Shown: positions 58,006 through 64,000 of the stretch, piece by piece
Layout of the letters: the number at the start of each line of letters is the position of its first letter
How positions within the stretch are numbered: the first letter of the stretch is position 1
Assembly: GCA_021828155.1 (NCBI GenBank)
Contig: JAKAST010000001.1
Coordinates: 60,239-124,238, forward strand
DNA from: Microcaldota archaeon
GTDB lineage: Archaea; Micrarchaeota; Micrarchaeia; Micrarchaeales; Micrarchaeaceae
DNA: 64,000 bases
Direction of reading: 5' to 3'
Translations under genes and position numbers: made by a program
Notes under the pieces: generated by a model
The model's input: only the letters and a program-made list of their open reading frames with translations
What the model was told of the DNA's origin: nothing
Databases searched by the model: none

Positions 58006-59588
58006 GCAACAACGCATTGTCGTACTTCAAGGACGCGCGCATACTGGTATTGGTGTTCATATTCGCAGCGCTGCTTGTGCTCGACCTCCATTTCGGCCTC
58101 CACTTCGGGATAGAGTTTCTGGGGGGCACCCAGATACCGGTTACACTCCAGCACAGCGTCAACGCGACGCAGATGTCGCAGGTCATATCCGACCTTAACC
58201 AGCGCGTCTCGACCTTCGGCCTAAAGCAGGTCACTGTCGAGGGAGTCGGCAACTCAGAGGTGTATGTAACGATCCCGTCTGTCTCGCCAGGCGAGATAAA
58301 CCACACCATATCAGTAATAGAGAGCCAGGGAAGGTTCGAGGGCATAGTGGCAGGCAGACAGGCGGTCAACGGCACAGACATACTGCCCGGCAGCATAGGG
58401 CAGGTGCCTCCTATACTATCAAACGGCACGGTGGAGTGGGAGGTTACATTCTTCATAAAGGAGAGCGCCATCAACAATTTCGCAAAGGCGGTCTTCGGGC
58501 AGGCGAACCAGCCGCTCTACATGTTCCTGGACAGGCCCTCAAACACAATACTGGTTATCAATTCATCTATACTAAGCAACGTCTCGCTCGGGCTCTCGCA
58601 GAGCGCAGCGTTGAGCGCCATAAACACAGCGCTCGCGTACAACGCAAGTCCCATACCTGTGCTCGCAACTTCTAACACAGCTACAAGCGAGAACGCAACT
58701 CTGGCATACCTGCTGGCCAACAGGCAGCGCTACAGCACCGTCATGGCCAGCTCAGACCTCAGCAGCTCATTTCTGGCAAGAATCAGGGCTTACAACTACA
58801 CCGTAGTACCTGAAAGCGCAGCCAACATGACGCCATCATACTTCAAGGCATCGATAAACCAGACAGTGGTGAGCTCCTGGCCGCTCGTTGGACTTCTTGA
58901 GGCTCCATTGCTCAGCCCCTCGGTGACTAACGGCACAGCTGGCGACAGCTATATTATATCGGGCTATGCGCCGGCCGGAATATCAACGGCCCAGAAAGAA
59001 GCATATGCAACCAACCAGACTAAGACCATAGCGAGCATACTCAGCGGAGGAGCGCTTCCTGTCAGCGTAATAGTTGGCACTCCGACCAACGTCTCGCCCA
59101 CGCTCGGCAAGAACTCCCTTAACGTGAGCGCCATAGCGCTGATAAGCGCGGTGGTGCTGATATCAGTCTACATAACCGTGAGGTACAGGCGCATATTCCT
59201 CGTGCTTCCCATACTGGCCACCACCCTCATGGAGCTCTTCATAATCGTATCGATAATAGGGCTCGTAGGGACTATAGACCTGTCGGCGTTCGCCGGCATG
59301 ATAGCGGTCGTCGGCACGGGCGTCGATGCGCAGATAATAATAACCGACGAGATGCTCATGCACGGCGAGTCGGGCACCTCCAAGGCGGTGCTTGGCAAGG
59401 CCTTCTACATCGTATGGGCCGACGCCACGCTGCTCATAATCGCAATGCTCCCGCTGTTCTTCTCCACCTCGCTGGTCACGGTAATAGGCTTCTCGGAATC
59501 AACAATAATCGGCGCCCTGATGGGCGTCCTCATAACCAGGCCCGCTTACGGTGCCATACTAGGAAGGCACTTCAAGGAAGCTGAGTGA
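58002..59588 (+). CDS. secD: Protein translocase accessory subunit SecD
   Basis: 528 aa. The early extracytoplasmic LHFGIEFLGGTQIPVTLQHS and VEGVGNSEVYVTIPS lead to a large P1 domain, with an Asn/Ser-rich insert near residues 190-320. The C-terminal membrane part has VSAIALISAVVLISVYITVR, MIAVVGTGVDAQIIITDEML and FAGM motifs. SecDF uses the proton gradient to assist export. The ATG overlaps the secF stop (GTATGAGC). Confidence 0.92.
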   Translation: MSNNALSYFKDARILVLVFIFAALLVLDLHFGLHFGIEFLGGTQIPVTLQHSVNATQMSQVISDLNQRVSTFGLKQVTVEGVGNSEVYVTIPSVSPGEINHTISVIESQGRFEGIVAGRQAVNGTDILPGSIGQVPPILSNGTVEWEVTFFIKESAINNFAKAVFGQANQPLYMFLDRPSNTILVINSSILSNVSLGLSQSAALSAINTALAYNASPIPVLATSNTATSENATLAYLLANRQRYSTVMASSDLSSSFLARIRAYNYTVVPESAANMTPSYFKASINQTVVSSWPLVGLLEAPLLSPSVTNGTAGDSYIISGYAPAGISTAQKEAYATNQTKTIASILSGGALPVSVIVGTPTNVSPTLGKNSLNVSAIALISAVVLISVYITVRYRRIFLVLPILATTLMELFIIVSIIGLVGTIDLSAFAGMIAVVGTGVDAQIIITDEMLMHGESGTSKAVLGKAFYIVWADATLLIIAMLPLFFSTSLVTVIGFSESTIIGALMGVLITRPAYGAILGRHFKEAE

Positions 59589-59589
59589 C

Positions 59590-60240
59590 ATGATAAAGTA
59601 CTGCCCGACCTGCAACAGGTCGAGCGAAGAGGCGCGCTTCATAGGCGAATTCTGCGAGTTCTGCGTTGCAGACAAAATCAGCGCAGGCATGCCCGGCAGC
59701 GCCGAGGTCGAGAAATGCTGGAGTTGCGGGCGCATACGCACGCCTGAGGGCTTTGCAGCCCTGGATTACGGCACGCTTGCGGCCGCGCTAAGGAAGAGCA
59801 TGCGCCTTACGGACTGCACGCTCGATGTTAAGAGCATGGACGAGCGCCGCCAGTCGGCCATTGTGTGCATAACGTGCAAACAAGGCGGCGAGCCTGTGAC
59901 ATTCGATAAGAACATCCACGTGAAGTTCCTCCGCACTATGTGCCAGGCGTGCTACAGGCGGAGCTCCGGCTACTACGAGGCGCTGGTGCAGCTGCGCGGC
60001 GGCCCCCGAGTAGTAGAGACCATGGCCGAAAGCATCACGAAATTCATCGAGGCGCGGGACGGCATCATAACGCGCACGGAGCGCACCCCGAGGGGCTACG
60101 ACATCTATATCGGCGACAAGGAGCTGGCCAACGCATATTTCGCATTGCACAAGAACCTCTCGCCATTGCGCTCTTACAAGCTGTTCGGTGTCAAGAAGGG
60201 CAAGAGGCTCTTCAGGAACATCTACTCGCTGCACCTGTAG
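59590..60240 (+). CDS. NMD3-family zinc protein
   Basis: 216 aa. Archaeal NMD3-like proteins are linked to large-subunit assembly. The N-terminal zinc modules are CPTCNRSSEEARFIGEFCEFC and CWSCGRIR; a later one includes VCITCKQGGE and MCQACYRRSSGYYEALVQLR. A C-terminal ferredoxin-like segment (ITKFIEARDGI ... YDIYIGDKELA) follows. It starts one base after the secD stop, so the genes are adjacent in one transcript. Confidence 0.85.
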   Translation: MIKYCPTCNRSSEEARFIGEFCEFCVADKISAGMPGSAEVEKCWSCGRIRTPEGFAALDYGTLAAALRKSMRLTDCTLDVKSMDERRQSAIVCITCKQGGEPVTFDKNIHVKFLRTMCQACYRRSSGYYEALVQLRGGPRVVETMAESITKFIEARDGIITRTERTPRGYDIYIGDKELANAYFALHKNLSPLRSYKLFGVKKGKRLFRNIYSLHL

Positions 60241-60257
60241 AGCGATCGGCGCTGCAG

Positions 60258-61955
60258 TCAATACGAGAGCTTGAGCGAGCGCTCGGCTATCTCCTTGAGC
60301 ACAGTGCCTGCGAATTCGTCCACCTTGACGCCGTACTTCTGGGTTCCGTTGCGGCTCCTTACCGCGACAGTGCCGTTCTCCATCTCCTTCTTGCCAACGA
60401 CAAGTATGTACGGCACCCTCTGCATCTGTGCATCGCGTATCTTGTAGTCGAGGGTCTTGTCTGACACGTCGAGCCTGGCGCGCATGCCGTACTTCCTAAG
60501 CTCCCTGTAAACCTTCTCGGCGTAGTCTGCCGCCTGCTCTGATATCGATACGACCCTGACCTGGGACGGTGCTAGCCACGTCGGGAACTTGCCCTGGAAA
60601 TGCTCTGTCATAACAGCCACGAAGCGCTCCAGCGACCCAAGCACGGCCCTGTGTATTACTACAGGCATGTACTGCTTGCCGTCCTCGCCAGTGTAGGAAA
60701 GCTCGAACTTCAGCGGCAGCTGGTAATCCAGCTGTATGGTGGCGCACTGCCAGGCCCTGCCAACAGAATCGAAGACATCGAAGTCTATCTTCGGGCCGTA
60801 GAAGGCGCCCTCCCCTTCCTTTACCTCATACGCCAGCTTGTTCACCTTCAGCGCCTCCTCCAGTACTGCTGTGGCCTTGTCCCAGAAGGCCTTGTCGCCC
60901 ATGTGATCCTCTGGCATAGTCGACAGCTTTGCTGTAAACCTAAGCCCGAATGTGTCATACACCTCCTTGACGAACTTCAGGAGCAGCGCCAGCTCGCTTC
61001 CAAGCTGGTTCTCGGCCACGAATATGTGGCCGTCGTCCTGTGTCAGCTCCTGTACCCTGAACAGGCCGCTCAGGGCTCCGCTCACCTCCTTCCTGTACAG
61101 CTTGTCGAATATTGCTGTCCTGAATGGTAGCTCCCTGTAGCTCCACTTCCTGGACTTGTATATGAGCATTGTGGAGGGGCAGTTCATCGGCTTCAGGCCG
61201 AAGGTGTCTGAGCCGCTCTCGAATGCGAACATGTTCTCTTTGTAATGGTCGATGTGGCCCGAGACGTGCCACAGCGCAACGTTGGCTATGGCTGGGGTGC
61301 TTATCTCCTCGTAATCGTACTTATCCTCAATCTCCCTGATGAACCTGACTAGCTCCTTGTAAACTATCCAGCCGTTTGGGTGCCAGTAAACCATTGCAGG
61401 CGAGACCTCCTGGAAGCTGTAGAGGCTGTTCTGCTCGCCTATTGTCCTGTGGTCAGCAGCTGGAAGCCCGGACCAGTCGCTCTTCCTGACTATTGAGAGG
61501 TCCACATCGTGCCTTTTAGGCCTCTCGTGTCTCTGTTCCTGCGCTCCTTCGACGTACTTCCTCGACTGCTCAGCAAGCGGATGTCCCTTTATGCTGATGT
61601 TCCAGGCCTTGTTCCAGCCGAACGGAGCGTGTATCGCCTTTAGCCCGCTCCTTTCAGCCTCTTTTACCATGCCCGCGAACAGCTCCATGGCCTTTGCTGG
61701 CGACTCAAGGTCATCGCTCAGGTGTGCGAATGGATAAAGCACAAGGTTCGGCACCTTCTGCTTTGCTGCGAACGCCACAGCCTCATCGACAGCCTTCTTG
61801 GCTGTTCCTGCGGTATCGCCTTTCTCTATGGATGTCAGCATAACTACAGCGTTCTTCACATTCACGCGCTTCTCATCGCTTTTTTCATAGACCTTCAGCT
61901 CAGGCTCTATGAGCTCGTAGTCCATCTCTTTCACGTCAAGCTGCAGTACTCTCAT
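60258..61955 (-). CDS. thrS: Threonyl-tRNA synthetase, archaeal editing type
   Basis: 565 aa. The N-terminal editing domain, related to D-aminoacyl-tRNA deacylase, is visible (MRVLQLDVKEMDYELIEPEL, VPNLVLYPFAHLSDD, KAIHAPFGWNKAWNISIKGH). The class II core has motif 2 RELPFRTAIFDKLYRKEVSG, the zinc/active-site MNCPSTMLIY, and motif 3 HRAVLGSLERFVAVMTEHF. The anticodon domain closes with VLVVGKKEM-like residues (YILVVGKKEMENGTVAVR). Length is shorter than bacterial ThrRS, as usual in archaea. Confidence 0.95.
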   Translation of the reverse strand: MRVLQLDVKEMDYELIEPELKVYEKSDEKRVNVKNAVVMLTSIEKGDTAGTAKKAVDEAVAFAAKQKVPNLVLYPFAHLSDDLESPAKAMELFAGMVKEAERSGLKAIHAPFGWNKAWNISIKGHPLAEQSRKYVEGAQEQRHERPKRHDVDLSIVRKSDWSGLPAADHRTIGEQNSLYSFQEVSPAMVYWHPNGWIVYKELVRFIREIEDKYDYEEISTPAIANVALWHVSGHIDHYKENMFAFESGSDTFGLKPMNCPSTMLIYKSRKWSYRELPFRTAIFDKLYRKEVSGALSGLFRVQELTQDDGHIFVAENQLGSELALLLKFVKEVYDTFGLRFTAKLSTMPEDHMGDKAFWDKATAVLEEALKVNKLAYEVKEGEGAFYGPKIDFDVFDSVGRAWQCATIQLDYQLPLKFELSYTGEDGKQYMPVVIHRAVLGSLERFVAVMTEHFQGKFPTWLAPSQVRVVSISEQAADYAEKVYRELRKYGMRARLDVSDKTLDYKIRDAQMQRVPYILVVGKKEMENGTVAVRSRNGTQKYGVKVDEFAGTVLKEIAERSLKLSY

Positions 61956-62009
61956 GATGATCCCTGAATACCAACAATAGCCTTGGGGCTAAATCTTTAT
62001 TAATATAGA

Positions 62010-62170
62010 AGTGCAGCCCGGCATTCCATAGCCAAGGCTCATGCCGTTCATTTCCGTGCACAGGAAGAGCTGGGAGCGCCGCTGCATGCGGCCTCATGCC
62101 GTTTGGAATTTACCACCGGCCACCATAGCACCTACGCATACTAACGGCTGTACTCTATTTAAGCATTGCG
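62010..62170 (-). other. Unexplained intergenic stretch with TATA and repeated motif
   Basis: On the minus strand a TATA-like GCTTAAATAGAG (62155-62166) lies just downstream of the pilin-like gene. The following 150 nt hold two copies of ACGGCATGAG (differing only after the G) and a GCCGTT able to pair with AACGGC. AGCCTTGG/CCAAGGCT inverted repeats flank the left end. It may be the thrS leader or an RNA gene; no family was recognised. Confidence 0.3.
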
Positions 62171-62194
62171 TGCAAACGGCCGCCGGCATGGAGT

Positions 62195-62671
62195 TCAAGT
62201 AGACTGTATGTATACGCATGATACTGCAGCGTCTGCAGGGCAGTATGTCTGGGCGCTGATGTTGACTAAGTAAGAGCCCGCTGAAGCTATGTTCCCGAGC
62301 GAACCGCTGACGTTGACAGGCGAGTATGCAGTCACATAGCTCAGCCCTGCGTTGGTCCTTATCTCAATCACGATCTCGTGGCCAATGCCGCCGGAGAGCG
62401 TGCCTACCTCTATTGCTGCTATGTCGGGCGGCATCTGTACCAGGGTAAGCTGCTTTGCCGGATAGCCCTGTGCGCCTATGTAAGCCGCGGTGTCGGCCAG
62501 CTTGCTAGCAGTTTGCTGCGCCTCTGTTGTTGCGAGCGAAGATGACGATGTAGAGATCTGTATGAACGCGAGCACCACTATGGGGAGCAGTATTATGAGT
62601 CCGAACGACAGCGTCACCAAAAGCTCCAGGCTGGACTGCGCCCTATGGTTGCCGCGTCTAACATCCATCAC
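62195..62671 (-). CDS. Small pilin-like protein with class III signal
   Basis: 158 aa. A basic head (MMDVRRGNHR) and a QSSLELLVTLSFGLI helix make the class III signal (QxSxExxxL), cut ahead of the glutamine by an archaeal prepilin peptidase. The rest is a small beta-rich domain with two C-terminal cysteines (TYCPADAAVSC) that could form a disulfide. Its start overlaps the CBS gene by four bases. It is a minor pilin or envelope protein. Confidence 0.75.
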   Translation of the reverse strand: MMDVRRGNHRAQSSLELLVTLSFGLIILLPIVVLAFIQISTSSSSLATTEAQQTASKLADTAAYIGAQGYPAKQLTLVQMPPDIAAIEVGTLSGGIGHEIVIEIRTNAGLSYVTAYSPVNVSGSLGNIASAGSYLVNISAQTYCPADAAVSCVYIQST

Positions 62672-63804
62672 AGCTCCTCCTTGACAAACTTATATTTGTA
62701 GGTGTCGGCCCTGTCCTTCCTCTTGAGGATTTCACCCCTCATCTTGTCCAGCAGCTCGCCCACAGTCCTATCTAGCATGAAGCCGGTGTGGTCCATGGCT
62801 ATGGCTCCGTATTTGCCAAGTATTACGCGCATCATTACTTCGTACTTGCTGCCCTTCAGCCGCTTTATCCTTACAGTCACATAGTCTGCCTTAAGCTTCT
62901 GCAGCTTCTCGACCTTGTCCATGAATTCGCGAACCATCTCCCTTACCTCGTCCTCGTACTGATAGGAATCAAGGTCGAAGCCTGATAATATTATCCTGTT
63001 CTCGTTTATGCGCCTTCTGGACATCAACGCCTCGAGCACATCGCTGATCGTGACTATGCCTATTGGTGTGTCTTTCTTTGCCACTATTACTGAGGATATG
63101 CGCCTGTCTACGAAATTCCTGACGCATTCGTCCAGCCCGGTCGTCTGTTCGACCAGCACCGGATTGCCCTCCATCAAGTTGCTCACAGGTGTGTTGGCAG
63201 GCGAATAGACCTTCGTCTTCATCTCCGGCAGGCGCTCCTGGGGCTTGGAGTACTTCGCCATTATGTCGTGGTTTGTCAGCAGTCCAACAAATTTCCCGTT
63301 GTCCATGACTACAAGCCTGTTGAGCCTGTTGTTGGCCATGGCCGCCTTGGCCTGAAGTACGTTGGCGCTTACGTCTATGGCCAGAACAGGGCTGGTCATG
63401 ACATCGCCGGCTGTCATGCCCTTCAGGTAGCCGAGCGAAAGCAGCATCCTGAGCAGAGTGTATCTGTCCAGTACACCGATTATCCTGCCCCTGTTCACGA
63501 AAGGCATTGCGGTGCTCTGCGATTTGTAGAAATATGTTACCACATCGTCTACCGGTGTGCTCGCAGTTATCTTCGGGGTGCGCACCGCATACCTTTCAAT
63601 CGTGGCGTTCCCCTTTATGGCAAGGCTCTGCGTAGACCTGTACATTGCCCTTGAGTCGACTATGCCGTAAAACTCGCCTGCTTTTGTGACTACCACGGCG
63701 CCGCGCCCGCCTATCGTGTGCAATATCTTTGTAACTGGAGTCTTGACATCAAAAACAGGCACGCGCGAAACAAGTTCCTCAGGTACGACTACGTTCTCTA
63801 CCAT
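62668..63804 (-). CDS. Four-CBS-domain protein
   Basis: 378 aa. Four CBS motifs in two pairs bind adenosine nucleotides: VDSRAMYRS, VDDVVTYFYKSQ..GVLDRYTLL, MTAGDVMTSPVLAIDVSANV..GLLTNHDIM, and SNLMEGNPVLVEQTTGLDEC..GIVTISDVLEALM. A 90-residue C-terminal segment (about 290-378) has an RNA-binding-like KADYVTVRIKRLKGSKYEVM pattern like a dodecin or translation-factor-associated fold. The ATG at 63804 is used. Regulatory role in nucleotide sensing (inference). Confidence 0.85.
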   Translation of the reverse strand: MVENVVVPEELVSRVPVFDVKTPVTKILHTIGGRGAVVVTKAGEFYGIVDSRAMYRSTQSLAIKGNATIERYAVRTPKITASTPVDDVVTYFYKSQSTAMPFVNRGRIIGVLDRYTLLRMLLSLGYLKGMTAGDVMTSPVLAIDVSANVLQAKAAMANNRLNRLVVMDNGKFVGLLTNHDIMAKYSKPQERLPEMKTKVYSPANTPVSNLMEGNPVLVEQTTGLDECVRNFVDRRISSVIVAKKDTPIGIVTISDVLEALMSRRRINENRIILSGFDLDSYQYEDEVREMVREFMDKVEKLQKLKADYVTVRIKRLKGSKYEVMMRVILGKYGAIAMDHTGFMLDRTVGELLDKMRGEILKRKDRADTYKYKFVKEEL

Positions 63805-63856
63805 TTGAGCACCAATGCCGAGCCTAGCTGCGGCAGCAATACATTGAGGCACACAA

Positions 63857-63867
63857 AATATAAATAG
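63857..63867 (+). promoter_or_regulatory. TATA box of tRNA-Cys
   Basis: AATATAAATAG is centred about 32 bases before the mature tRNA 5' end. Confidence 0.6.
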
Positions 63868-63893
63868 CACACGCGGGATAACCCTACTGCGAT

Positions 63894-63964
63894 GCCAGGG
63901 TGGCAGATCAGCTATGCAGCCGCCTGCAGAGCGGCGTAGGAGGGTGCAACTCCCTCCCCTGGCT
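63894..63964 (+). tRNA. tRNA-Cys (GCA anticodon)
   Basis: The acceptor GCCAGGG (63894-63900) pairs with CCCTGGC (63957-63963), with T as discriminator base (63964). The anticodon arm GCCGC-CTGCAGA-GCGGC has GCA at 63926-63928. The T arm is GAGGG-TGCAACT-CCCTC, with TGC instead of TTC at the start of the T loop. No CCA is encoded. Confidence 0.9.
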
Positions 63965-64000
63965 TTGCGTTTATTGCTGCTGTGGCCTGGCGCTTTCAAG

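Overview
The window looks like a chromosome segment from a small-genome DPANN archaeon, most likely of the Micrarchaeota/ARMAN type. This is an inference. It rests on archaeal-only information genes (both subunits of DNA polymerase D, Pelota, aRF1, PriS, archaeal RNase P protein, aMBF1, eL19/eL32/eS4), TATA-box promoters, ATA as a dominant isoleucine codon, tightly overlapping ATGA gene junctions, and an S-layer protein of the archaeal type. Base composition is moderately GC-rich, apart from AT-richer inserts near 48-53.8 kb. No CRISPR array, transposase or integrase was seen.

Layout. 0-8 kb: a bacterial-type AlaRS (partial), a Cas4/EXO5-like nuclease preceded by a probable C/D box sRNA, a DedA membrane protein, Pelota, a structured non-coding stretch, a winged-helix regulator, a minimal methyl-DNA repair protein, IlvE, Pth2, a HAD-like protein and primase PriS. 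7.8-15 kb: a DUF373 protein, RNase P Rnp1 and a ribosomal cluster in the order uS17-uL14-uL24-eS4-uL5-uS14-uS8-uL6-eL32-eL19-uL18-uS5, stopping before uL30/uL15/secY. 15-26 kb: a ferredoxin, the Lhr helicase-phosphoesterase pair, a site-2 protease, aMBF1, FEN1, an Hsp20-like protein, a small basic protein, a catalytically dead transglutaminase-like protein, DNA polymerase X and a pilin-like LamG protein. 26-31.5 kb: PolD large and small subunits with UPF0147. 31.6-38.4 kb: LplA, a truncated UPF0147 copy, a methyltransferase, PadR, HIT, a ferritin-VIT fusion, AglB/Stt3 and a Nudix protein.

38.5-44.4 kb is a cell-surface block: an S-layer protein with a strong promoter and a 5' hairpin, followed by two membrane-anchored proteins that share a cysteine-containing extracytoplasmic domain. 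44.4-47.8 kb holds aRF1, SerRS, a HemK2-type methyltransferase and tRNA-Leu(TAG).

The clearest accessory element is a 4.5-kb island bounded by the 3' end of tRNA-Leu and an exact 30-bp copy of it (47840-47869 and 52370-52399). It holds an AbiEi/AbiEii toxin-antitoxin pair with an operator-like palindrome, and an apparent mercury-resistance operon: a Cys-Cys membrane protein, a membrane-anchored thioredoxin-like protein, an ArsR regulator and MerA ending in the diagnostic Cys-Cys. An AT-rich DUF4143 ATPase gene sits just beyond the right repeat.

53.8-64 kb returns to housekeeping genes: CsaA, a stand-alone RqcH C-terminal half, SecE, ThiI, SecF-SecD, NMD3, ThrRS, a small pilin-like protein, a CBS protein and tRNA-Cys(GCA).
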